From assembly GCA_028715095.1 (NCBI GenBank), contig JAQUSM010000014.1, forward strand, positions 1-14,028: DNA of 14,028 bases. Direction: 5' to 3'. Positions 6,595-12,969 of this stretch are shown here, in pieces. The position numbers and the translations under genes were made by a program. The notes under the pieces were generated by a model. That model made no database searches. It was not told the origin of the DNA and worked only from the letters and a program-made list of their open reading frames with translations. How positions within the stretch are numbered: the stretch's first letter is position 1; every line of letters starts with the position of its first letter. This DNA comes from Candidatus Omnitrophota bacterium. GTDB taxonomy: Bacteria; Omnitrophota; Gorgyraeia; Gygaellales; Profunditerraquicolaceae.

Positions 6595-8637
6595 TCAGCA
6601 ACAACTTTCTCCGCCATAAAACTCCTGGGAGCCTGGGCCCTTTGTTCCTGGCCGGCAAGAGAACGGTCCAAAATGACGGCTCCTGTCTCCGGTTATCTTG
6701 AAATACTTTCCAAAACGTGTGCTGCTCAACATGGATGCGGTATTGCCGCAGACAAGCATCGGCTTATGAGATATAAACACATGGTGATCATCAAGCTGGA
6801 ACTGATGCGGCAAAGATGGGATAGCGCCATTGTAACAAGCTATTTGCCCATAATCCTCGCAGATATCCTCTAAATCTGCCAGCTTAAAGGCCCGGATGGT
6901 CATGGAATAGAACCCGATACCTTCGACTTTATCCGCTATCAGCGGATCATCAATGCTGATTTTCCTTTTTGACATAACACGGTAATCATTGCACCCCAGG
7001 CCCCTAAGCATGCGGCGAAAATCTTCAATATATAAAGCTCCACCAAGGCACTCTCCATAAAGCACGGGGTCATCTTTTATTTCACCGTAGATTCTTCTGT
7101 CCGCAAACACATCGGAAAAATAAAGCTCGCCATTCGGCTTAAGCACACGGAAGATCTCGGAGAAAACGCTCTCTTTATCCGTAGAAAGGTTAATTACACA
7201 ATTGGAAATAACTACATCCTGAGAATTATCTCCGATACCGGCTCCCTTTAAATCTTCGATATAGCCTTTTCTAAAATCAACATTGCAGTGCTTAAAACCA
7301 AATTTATTCATTTGGGAATTCTTGTATTTAACGGCAATCGCTAATTGTTCATCAGTCATGTCAATACCTGTCGCCAAACCATCTTCCCCTACCAGCGCCG
7401 AGAGGATGTAGACATCGCGGCCGGTGCCTGAGCCCAGATCCAATACACGGCATCCTTCCAAAAGCGGCGGTATAGGGGAGCCGCAACCATAAAATTTATC
7501 TAAAATCTCAGGTTCAATCTTCTTGATTATTGATTTTACCGGTTCAGCGAAAGCTGTTACAGCGCAACAGGCGCCTGCCTTAAGGTCTTTCTTTCCTTTA
7601 AGCACCTTTCCATAATACTCCCTGACTGTTTCTTTTATATTTTCCTCTGCCGGGGCAGAACAGACGGCTTCATTGATCAAAGCCCCCTGGCAACTCGAAC
7701 CTCCCCCCGCGGTACAAGCCAGGCAATGCTCTCCCGTAATGATTTCCCGCCCTTCCAATTCCTGAGGGGTTAATCTATTGATACTTAAATATTCTCCCCT
7801 GGCGTCTTTAATCCCATAGCCCAAAGCAAGGTTAAAATCACAATCATATATTTTACCGTCATAGCCAACACTTAAAAAGGAACGGCACATTAAAGTTTCG
7901 ATGGTTTTAGGGTTAAAATTATTCTCCAGCACGCTGGAGTACTTCTCGTATTCCTTATTTGATTCCAGATAATCCCTGAACCTCCTTATAGGCACATTAG
8001 TAATCGTCAGAAGCCTGCTGAATTCAATCCCAAAATTATCCTTCAGGGATTTCTTATATTCCCTTTCCAACTCCTCCTGCGGCCCCGGCAGATAAGCCCC
8101 CAAAGAGTTATATACCAGGTCCAATCGCAGGTCTTTTTGCCTGCTAAAACCTGTCTCATTGAGCAGCTTTAACGCCTTTAGGCTTTTCTCAAATACCCCC
8201 GCGCCCCGCTGACGGTCAACGTTTTCTTTTGTATAGCAAGGCAGGGAACAAATAAGATGCACTTTATTAATTTTAAAGAAGCCGGCAAGGTAATCCTTGC
8301 CTTTCTCGAATAAAACCGTTAAATTAGAGCGCACGATAAGTTCATCAACGAGGGGGCGGGCTGAACTGACCATGTAATCAAAATCCGGGTTTAATTCAGG
8401 CGCGCCTCCGGTAATATCCAGTGTTTTAATCCTGTTTTCTTTTAAGAAATCAAGTATCTCATCAACGACTTTTCTTGGCATGATATGCCTGCCTTGGGGA
8501 GATGCCTCTATATGGCAATGAGTGCAGCTCTGGTTACAGAGGTCCCCCATATTCACTTGAAGGGTAGTCAGGCGCCCCCTCCTGAGAGATTCCTTTTCTA
8601 TTTTTTGTCTTTCTAAAACAGCTAAGAAGGTGTTCAC
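6595..8637 (-). CDS. arsS-arsM: Fusion of arsenosugar radical SAM enzyme ArsS and arsenite S-adenosylmethyltransferase ArsM
   Basis: One 680-residue chain carries two enzymes. Residues about 1-325 are ArsS-like: a radical SAM [4Fe-4S] motif CNQSCTHC (C34, C38, C41), TLDITGGAPEL, and a C-terminal Cys-rich part (C251, C266, C305, C308, C316, ending GGGSSCQG). Residues about 333-680 are ArsM: the SAM site VLDLGSGTGRDVY (398-410) and Cys equivalents of human AS3MT C32, C61, C156 and C206 at C357 (GACC), C385 (FYGCG), C480 (SNCVINL) and C530 (GECLGGALY), plus a terminal CC. ArsM methylates As(III) using SAM; ArsS is the family that adds a 5'-deoxyadenosyl group to dimethylarsinous acid on the way to arsenosugars. 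Both halves look complete, so the fusion would couple consecutive steps. The GTG at 8637 (AAAGG 6 nt upstream, family-like N terminus MNTF) is preferred; an upstream GTG at 8667 would overlap the TVP38 gene and add 10 residues. Confidence 0.92.
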   Translation of the reverse strand: MNTFLAVLERQKIEKESLRRGRLTTLQVNMGDLCNQSCTHCHIEASPQGRHIMPRKVVDEILDFLKENRIKTLDITGGAPELNPDFDYMVSSARPLVDELIVRSNLTVLFEKGKDYLAGFFKINKVHLICSLPCYTKENVDRQRGAGVFEKSLKALKLLNETGFSRQKDLRLDLVYNSLGAYLPGPQEELEREYKKSLKDNFGIEFSRLLTITNVPIRRFRDYLESNKEYEKYSSVLENNFNPKTIETLMCRSFLSVGYDGKIYDCDFNLALGYGIKDARGEYLSINRLTPQELEGREIITGEHCLACTAGGGSSCQGALINEAVCSAPAEENIKETVREYYGKVLKGKKDLKAGACCAVTAFAEPVKSIIKKIEPEILDKFYGCGSPIPPLLEGCRVLDLGSGTGRDVYILSALVGEDGLATGIDMTDEQLAIAVKYKNSQMNKFGFKHCNVDFRKGYIEDLKGAGIGDNSQDVVISNCVINLSTDKESVFSEIFRVLKPNGELYFSDVFADRRIYGEIKDDPVLYGECLGGALYIEDFRRMLRGLGCNDYRVMSKRKISIDDPLIADKVEGIGFYSMTIRAFKLADLEDICEDYGQIACYNGAIPSLPHQFQLDDHHVFISHKPMLVCGNTASMLSSTRFGKYFKITGDRSRHFGPFSCRPGTKGPGSQEFYGGESCC

Positions 8638-8653
8638 TAATAACCTTTCTCTT

Positions 8654-9343
8654 TTAATTCTTTTCACCCGGCCTCTTTTTGATTGCCTTATATACCGCCG
8701 GAATGGCTATAATCACTATCAAGAGCCCTGCGGCGATAAGAAACTTTGGAGCGAATATATCCTTAAAACTGCCGATCTCCCCTAAGCTCCCCCCGAAAAA
8801 AGCCGAAATAATCACCCCCGGTATTAATCCTAAAAATGTGGCAAGAAAATAATCCTTAAATTTAATTTTAGAAATCCCGCTAGCGTAATTAAGCGCTTCA
8901 TAAGGGACTAAAGGGATGATGCGGAAAAAAAGAATGGTCACAAACCCCTTCTTTTCCAAAAGTTCATCCAGGTTTTTAAGCTTGCCTTTTATTATTCTTT
9001 CAAACAATGCCCTTCCGGATAAGCGCGAAATAAAAAAAGTAATGCTTGTGCCCAGCATCGCCCCTGCCATTAATATCACAGCTCCCCAAAACCTTCCGAA
9101 AGCCAGGCCTGCTGCTAATGAAAGCGCTCCTATCGGAGGCACCATTAAGACGGTATCCAGCGCGTAGGCCGATATAAATATAACCGGAGCCCATCTGCCG
9201 AACCCCCGCAGGTAATCCCTGAACGCCGCCGGCGTCAGCCCATTGAGATTGACGCACTGGCACTTAAAAAACCACCAGGCGGCCAAGACAACCAGGATGA
9301 CCGCTAAAGCTATAATTATATTTTTAACAATTTTCTTACGCAC
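8654..9343 (-). CDS. TVP38/TMEM64 (DedA-like, VTT domain) membrane protein
   Basis: A 229-residue polytopic membrane protein starting at GTG. A basic N terminus leads into TM1 (about 8-26), followed by hydrophobic segments at about 51-105, 134-150, 164-186 and 198-220. The family signature is clear: VPPIGALSLAAGLAFGRFWG in the first half and FFRIIPLVPYEALNYASG (139-156) in the second, followed by FKDYFLATFLGLIPG. VTT-domain proteins sit in the cytoplasmic membrane and are linked to lipid or small-molecule transport, but this subgroup has no settled substrate. The gene overlaps the end of the upstream glycosyltransferase gene by 28 bp, an unusually long overlap, and has no obvious Shine-Dalgarno, so it may rely on coupled translation. 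Such genes recur beside arsenosugar genes, so a role in moving an arsenic-containing product or lipid is possible but inferred. Confidence 0.9.
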   Translation of the reverse strand: MRKKIVKNIIIALAVILVVLAAWWFFKCQCVNLNGLTPAAFRDYLRGFGRWAPVIFISAYALDTVLMVPPIGALSLAAGLAFGRFWGAVILMAGAMLGTSITFFISRLSGRALFERIIKGKLKNLDELLEKKGFVTILFFRIIPLVPYEALNYASGISKIKFKDYFLATFLGLIPGVIISAFFGGSLGEIGSFKDIFAPKFLIAAGLLIVIIAIPAVYKAIKKRPGEKN

Positions 9344-9966
9344 GGGGCGGATTTTTTCTCTTTCTCCAAATCTTTCTTAAGCAAAGCCAATCCGGCATAA
9401 TCATCAACATCATACCATTTCTCCAATATCGATAATTTTTTACCGGTGTTTTCAGCATTTTTAACCGTGTTATCAAAAACCGTTTCAGAACCCCATTTTA
9501 TGCCTTTGAATAGCATACCGCAGGGTTCTTTAAGCCCGATCAAATAATAACCGCCGTCTTGGCTGGGGCCCAAAACAATATCGCTTTTGTCTAACCGCCC
9601 ATAAGCCTCTTTAATATACTTTGCGGGTAAATTCGGGGAATCCGAACCTATAAGCACCGTCTTATGGCTATTCATCCTCCTGGCAAACTTGAATGCGTTG
9701 TGCATCCTTTCCCCGAGACCCCTGCCTGTTTGTTTATAAAAAAGAAAACCGCCGGCTATAGTTCTTAAATATTCCGGCTGCCGCGCTGTTGATGTATAAG
9801 CCAGCACTTTATCAAAACATTTTAGACCCCTTGCCAGCTCAAGCGTATCAGTCAAAAATGCCTTATATAATTTTACGCACATCTTTTTGGATAAATAACC
9901 CTGCAAACGCGTCTTAACTTTACCTGCTTTTGGCTCTTTGGCAAAGACAATAAGGAGGTCTTTCAT
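9316..9966 (-). CDS. TIGR04282-type arsenosugar biosynthesis glycosyltransferase-like protein
   Basis: A 216-residue soluble protein with the GT-A/nucleotidyltransferase-like signature of the TIGR04282 (DUF2064) family: FAKEPKAGKVKTRL at 8-21, GRGLGERM at 81-88, GSDSPNLP at 107-114, GPSQDGGYYLIGL at 133-145, WGSETVFD near 158 and WYDVDD at 184-189. The length matches the family. Members are repeatedly found next to ArsS and the TIGR04283 glycosyltransferase and are named for arsenosugar biosynthesis by that association; the biochemical reaction is not established from sequence. The first motif also resembles nucleotide-sugar-forming enzymes, so activation of a sugar is an alternative to glycosyl transfer. 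The ATG overlaps the previous gene's stop as ATGA, indicating translational coupling with the TIGR04283 protein. Confidence 0.92.
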   Translation of the reverse strand: MKDLLIVFAKEPKAGKVKTRLQGYLSKKMCVKLYKAFLTDTLELARGLKCFDKVLAYTSTARQPEYLRTIAGGFLFYKQTGRGLGERMHNAFKFARRMNSHKTVLIGSDSPNLPAKYIKEAYGRLDKSDIVLGPSQDGGYYLIGLKEPCGMLFKGIKWGSETVFDNTVKNAENTGKKLSILEKWYDVDDYAGLALLKKDLEKEKKSAPCVRKLLKI

Positions 9967-10637
9967 CTTAAATCTGCATAAAGCTGCTTAATCTTATTCA
10001 AAGGAACCTTTAGCCGGAAAAGCAAAACAATCAGGCTGAACAACAAAGAGGTTTTAAACACGCCTGCTTTTTCCCATCTTCTGGCTGAAACCAGGATCTT
10101 ATCGGGCAAAACAGCGGTTTTGCCATATTTACGCAATTTCTTCGTAAAAAAGATATCCTCCATTATGGGCATTTCGGGAAAACCGCCGATCTTCAAGAAT
10201 GCCTCTTTCTTGACAAATATCCCCTGGTCTCCATAAAACTCTTTTGTCATTAGCGCCCTGATATTGCCCTGCCATTCAATCAACCTATAGATAAAAGCAT
10301 CATTGTCTATTTTTTGGGTAAAACAGCCGCCAACACAGTTATCTGAAGCTATTTTCTTCTCAATTGAATCCAGGGCAGCGGGCGAAATAATATTATCGGC
10401 ATGTAAAAATAACAGGATATCGCCCTTTGCGCAGCTTGCGCCATGGTTCATCTGTATAGCCCGGCCTTTTTTACTACATAATGCTTTTCCCAGCCGGCCG
10501 GTAATATCAAAGCTTTGATCGCTGCTGCCGCCGTCTACAAAAATAAGCTCGGCCTTAAAGAGGAGCTTTTGTAAATTGCCGGAGGCCCTGGACAACATGC
10601 TTTCCTCGTTATATACGGGAATTATGATACTAATCAT
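9963..10637 (-). CDS. TIGR04283-type arsenosugar biosynthesis family-2 glycosyltransferase
   Basis: A 224-residue GT2-fold enzyme. Motifs in order: SIIIPVYNEE at 3-12 (nucleotide-sugar binding), IFVDGGSSD at 32-40, KGRAIQMNHGA at 57-67, LFLHAD at 76-81 in place of the DxD metal motif, GGCFTQKI near 103-110, EFYGDQGIFVKKEAF at 133-147, GGFPEMPIMED at 151-161 with the probable catalytic acid, and SARRWEKAG at 184-192. This set is diagnostic of the TIGR04283 family. A hydrophobic stretch near 196-207 may associate with the membrane. The sugar donor and acceptor are not known; from its companions the acceptor is likely an arsenic-containing nucleoside or sugar. Both ends overlap neighbours by 4 bp (ATGA with msrAB upstream and with the TIGR04282 gene downstream). 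Confidence 0.94.
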   Translation of the reverse strand: MISIIIPVYNEESMLSRASGNLQKLLFKAELIFVDGGSSDQSFDITGRLGKALCSKKGRAIQMNHGASCAKGDILLFLHADNIISPAALDSIEKKIASDNCVGGCFTQKIDNDAFIYRLIEWQGNIRALMTKEFYGDQGIFVKKEAFLKIGGFPEMPIMEDIFFTKKLRKYGKTAVLPDKILVSARRWEKAGVFKTSLLFSLIVLLFRLKVPLNKIKQLYADLR

Positions 10638-11671
10638 TTTTGTTGTTCAAAAAGGCTTCTGTATTTACCGTAACCCTCTTTCTCCAAATCCTCCCTGGGG
10701 ACAAAACGAAGCGCCGCTGAATTTATGCAATAACGTAAACCCGCGGGCTTAGGACCGTCATTAAATACGTGCCCAAGATGCGAATCAGCGCGCCTGCTCT
10801 TTACTTCTACCCTTTTCATAAAAAATGAATTGTCCTGTTTTTCAACTATATTATCCGCTTCAAGCGGCTTTGTAAAACTAGGCCAGCCTGTAGATGAGTC
10901 AAATTTATCGGTTGAGCTGAACAACGGTTCTCCTGAAATTATATCAACGTAAATGCCTTGCCTGTGATTATCCCAGTATTCATTGCGGAAGGCCGGTTCT
11001 GTGCCGCTTTCCTGCGTCACTTTATATTGTAATGGCGTCAGCCTCTTTTTAAGCTCTGCCTTCCTGTCTATAGAGGCACCCCATATTTTTTGTAAATACC
11101 GGTCCCGGCCGCAACTAAGACGGTAAAATTTATACTTTACAGGGTTCTTCCTGTAGTAATCCTGGTGATAATCCTCTGCCTTATAGAACGCCGCAGCTTT
11201 GATAAGCTCAGTGACCAGCGGTTTTGAGTATCTGCCGGATTTGTCAAGTTCGCCTTTTGATTCCTCCGCCAGGAGCCTTTGTTCTTCGTTTTGATAAAAA
11301 ATTGCTGAACGGTATTGCCTGCCCCTGTCGCAGAATTGCCCGCCGCTATCGGTGGGGTCTATCTGCCTCCAGAATACGTTAAGGAGTTGCTGATAGCTTA
11401 TTTTCGCCGGATCATAGGTAACCTCTACGGCTTCTACATGGCCTTTATCCGCATAATCCTCATAGCCGGGATTTTGCCCGGCGCCTCCGGTATAACCGGC
11501 TACCACGCTGATAACTCCGCTAAGTTTCTCAAACGGCTCGGTCATGCACCAAAAACAACCTCCGGCGAAAACACCTTTTTCATATTTTGCCTGGGCATAT
11601 GAAACAGTGGAGGCAAATGATAAGAAAAATAACCCCATAAGGCATATTTCCGATAGCTGCATTTTGCTCAT
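10634..11671 (-). CDS. msrAB: Exported bifunctional peptide-methionine sulfoxide reductase MsrA-MsrB
   Basis: A 345-residue fusion with an N-terminal signal peptide (about 1-26, hydrophobic core LMGLFFLSFASTV, probable cleavage after SYA). MsrA (about 30-195) has the catalytic GCFWC with C39, plus GHVEAVEV, DPTDSGGQFCDRG and YHQDYY; C187 could be a resolving Cys. MsrB (about 212-325) has ESGTEPAFRNEYWDN, TGWPSFTKP, ADSHLGHVF and catalytic C315 in LRYCINSAAL. The two CxxC zinc pairs of zinc-type MsrB are absent (GIYVDIISGEPLF), so it is of the zinc-less type. It reduces both S and R methionine sulfoxide in exported proteins, so electrons must be delivered outside the cytoplasm. The ATG follows GGAGG by 5 nt. 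The stop overlaps the TIGR04283 gene as ATGA, tying this repair enzyme to the arsenosugar genes. Protection of envelope proteins from arsenic-linked oxidation is an inference. Confidence 0.96.
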   Translation of the reverse strand: MSKMQLSEICLMGLFFLSFASTVSYAQAKYEKGVFAGGCFWCMTEPFEKLSGVISVVAGYTGGAGQNPGYEDYADKGHVEAVEVTYDPAKISYQQLLNVFWRQIDPTDSGGQFCDRGRQYRSAIFYQNEEQRLLAEESKGELDKSGRYSKPLVTELIKAAAFYKAEDYHQDYYRKNPVKYKFYRLSCGRDRYLQKIWGASIDRKAELKKRLTPLQYKVTQESGTEPAFRNEYWDNHRQGIYVDIISGEPLFSSTDKFDSSTGWPSFTKPLEADNIVEKQDNSFFMKRVEVKSRRADSHLGHVFNDGPKPAGLRYCINSAALRFVPREDLEKEGYGKYRSLFEQQK

Positions 11672-11720
11672 TGCTTCCTCCAGAGATCAACAGATAAGAG
11701 TCAACGCCAATTATCCGGCA

Positions 11721-11894
11721 TTAAAGCAAATTTCCTGTTTTCACGATCCTTTCGGCCTGCAGCCAATTTTCCAGGTCACGCCCCGGCTTCCGTCCGCTCT
11801 TTTCGTAAATCTCCTGCGCTTTTTCCCTGATTGCGCCGGTTAACTTTTCTTGTGAAAATGAAGCCCCTGCTTTCTTCATTTCTTTCTTTGCCAT
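11721..11894 (-). CDS. Small DUF2934-type protein (57 residues)
   Basis: A short gene with a strong ribosome site (AAGGAGGGGAAG before ATG 11894-11892) and a TAA at 11723-11721. The protein begins MAKKEMKKAGASFSQEKL and continues with the pattern I-R-x-K-A-x-E-I-Y-E-x-S-G-R-x-P-G-R-D-L-E-N-W-L-x-A-E (residues 22-48). That pattern is the hallmark of DUF2934, a small helical domain of unknown function widespread in environmental proteobacteria, acidobacteria and related groups. It is highly charged, soluble and has no signal peptide. It lies 33 bp after the glycine-zipper lipoprotein gene and 49 bp before msrAB, so it belongs to the same run of genes. No function can be assigned. Confidence 0.87.
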   Translation of the reverse strand: MAKKEMKKAGASFSQEKLTGAIREKAQEIYEKSGRKPGRDLENWLQAERIVKTGNLL

Positions 11895-11927
11895 CTTCCC
11901 CTCCTTATTTTAGGCTTGGTCTATACA

Positions 11928-12362
11928 TTAAGATGAGAGCATATAATCAATTACCTTATCGCTTACTTTATTCTCTTTTAAATATTTAATCACTTCCGAT
12001 GTCAGATGGTACCTGGAATGGGTTCTTTGTATTTCACTGATAATTACATCATCGGGTAAACCTTTTTTACCCATTTCCGCGATACTCATCAAGGTAAGAT
12101 ACTGCGGATTATTTTCCCTGCCCATCTGGTCGGCTTTATCCAATTGGTCCCCTATTAAGCCCCCGGTTATTGCTCCCACTGCCGCTCCGATAGCCGCCCC
12201 TCCTAACCCATGGCCCACCTGATGCCCGATAATACCGCCTGCTCCGGCGCCGATTAAGCCTCCGGCAACTGCCCCTGTTGTAGACTTAGGCCCCATAGAC
12301 TCGCATCCGGCCATGAGCAAACCCATTATTAAAATTCCGGTGAGCGTAACCTTATTACCCAT
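11928..12362 (-). CDS. Glycine-zipper lipoprotein with C-terminal DVII-type domain
   Basis: A 144-residue envelope lipoprotein. The signal peptide ends in the lipobox LMAGC, with lipidated C20. Residues about 29-73 form a glycine-zipper pair of membrane-type helices (GAVAGGLIGAGAGGIIGHQ, then GGAAIGAAVGAITGGLIGD), like SlyB/OmpA-associated zippers. The C-terminal part (about 86-144) has MSIAEMGKKGLPDDVIISEI, then QRTHSRYHLTSEVIKYL and DKVIDYML. This last domain is shared, at about half of residues, with the product of the gene just upstream. A clear AGGAGG precedes the ATG by 6 nt. A structural role in the cell envelope is likely; the DVII domain recurs in exported proteins of several environmental phyla as I remember them, without a known function. 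Confidence 0.85.
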   Translation of the reverse strand: MGNKVTLTGILIMGLLMAGCESMGPKSTTGAVAGGLIGAGAGGIIGHQVGHGLGGAAIGAAVGAITGGLIGDQLDKADQMGRENNPQYLTLMSIAEMGKKGLPDDVIISEIQRTHSRYHLTSEVIKYLKENKVSDKVIDYMLSS

Positions 12363-12398
12363 CTCAAACCTCCTGTTTAAATCTTCTAAAGAAACTTT

Positions 12399-12863
12399 TC
12401 AATATGTTTTAACCCTGTTTTCCAGCATATAATTAACCAAGCGGTCGCCCGCGCCATTTTGCCTTAAATACTCGATGATTTCTGAAGAAAGCTTGTATAC
12501 GGAACCGGTTCTCTGTATCTCCTCAATAATTACATCTTCCGGGATCCCCTGAGAGCACATATTGGCGATACTGGTGATAGGAATATATGATGGGTTTGAA
12601 TATGCAGTGTCTTTTTCATACTGATAGTAATATATCTTTGTAGGCAGCACATCGTAATATTGGTAATATCTGCGCTTGGGGTAATAGTAAATTCTCCTGT
12701 AATTATAGTAATCACTCGGATAGTAACGATAATTCTTATAATAGCTGCGGTGATAGTCATCATCACCGCCTCCTCTGCCCCGGTCGGCGTATACCCCTGG
12801 CACTATATTAAAACCCTGCATTAACATCAGCGCTATCAAAATCGGATAAACTTTTTTCTTCAT
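12399..12863 (-). CDS. Exported Tyr/Arg-rich small protein with C-terminal DVII-type domain
   Basis: A 154-residue protein with a Sec signal peptide (KKK then hydrophobic, probable cleavage after VYA at 26). The mature N-terminal half (27-93) is of low complexity: about 22 of 66 residues are Tyr, many as YY or YYY, mixed with Arg, Asn and Asp, after a DRGRGGGDDD start. Residues about 92-150 form the domain shared with the downstream lipoprotein: TSIANMCSQGIPEDVIIEEI, then QRTGSVYKLSSEIIEYL and NYML. It is the first gene after a promoter region and is followed by the lipoprotein gene after 36 bp. The ribosome site is a run of seven G just before CA-ATG. I do not recognise a named family; a periplasmic or surface structural role is plausible. 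C103 is the only Cys in the mature protein. Confidence 0.8.
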   Translation of the reverse strand: MKKKVYPILIALMLMQGFNIVPGVYADRGRGGGDDDYHRSYYKNYRYYPSDYYNYRRIYYYPKRRYYQYYDVLPTKIYYYQYEKDTAYSNPSYIPITSIANMCSQGIPEDVIIEEIQRTGSVYKLSSEIIEYLRQNGAGDRLVNYMLENRVKTY

Positions 12864-12911
12864 TGCCCCCCCAAATTTTTATAAGTTATTTAACTGATAA
12901 TTTACAAAAAC

Positions 12912-12939
12912 AATATACCCCTTAAGGCCGGTTTAACAA
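12912..12939 (-). promoter_or_regulatory. Candidate promoter for the envelope/arsenosugar operon
   Basis: On the minus strand TTGTTA (12939-12934) and TATATT (12917-12912) are 16 bp apart, giving a start near 12905 and a leader of about 42 nt before the Tyr-rich gene. An alternative pair, TTGTAA (12907-12902) and TATAAA (12883-12878) with 18-bp spacing, would leave almost no leader and is less likely. Assigned by eye. Confidence 0.4.
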
Positions 12940-12969
12940 TGACAGAAACCCATTTTTTACTGACTTTTT
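12940..12969 (-). promoter_or_regulatory. Pair of TGAC direct repeats abutting the operon promoter
   Basis: Plus-strand TGAC cores at 12940 and 12961 are exactly 21 bp apart. The distal one lies in TTTTACTGACTTTTT (12955-12969), identical over 15 bases to 4930-4944 in the promoter of the REC-AraC gene and in the same orientation relative to transcription. The proximal core, TGACAGAAA, is degenerate and directly touches the candidate -35 box, the position typical of AraC-family activators. That the neighbouring regulator binds here is inferred. Confidence 0.45.

Noticed and set aside
6595..8637. Selenoprotein form of ArsS
   Set aside because: Some members of the family carry selenocysteine, but here all key positions are ordinary Cys codons and the frame has no internal TGA.
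9000..9263. Second minus-strand frame of 87 codons inside the TVP38 gene
   Set aside because: It overlaps the clearly conserved TVP38 frame, has no motif and no ribosome site.
12530..12766. Ile/Thr-rich minus-strand frame inside the Tyr-rich gene
   Set aside because: It is the frame-shifted reading of the repetitive TAT/TAC-rich segment and has no independent support.
12866..12872. Seven-G tract in the ribosome site of the Tyr-rich protein as a phase-variation switch
   Set aside because: Seven bases is short for slippage control and the tract serves adequately as a Shine-Dalgarno; no supporting sign of variability.
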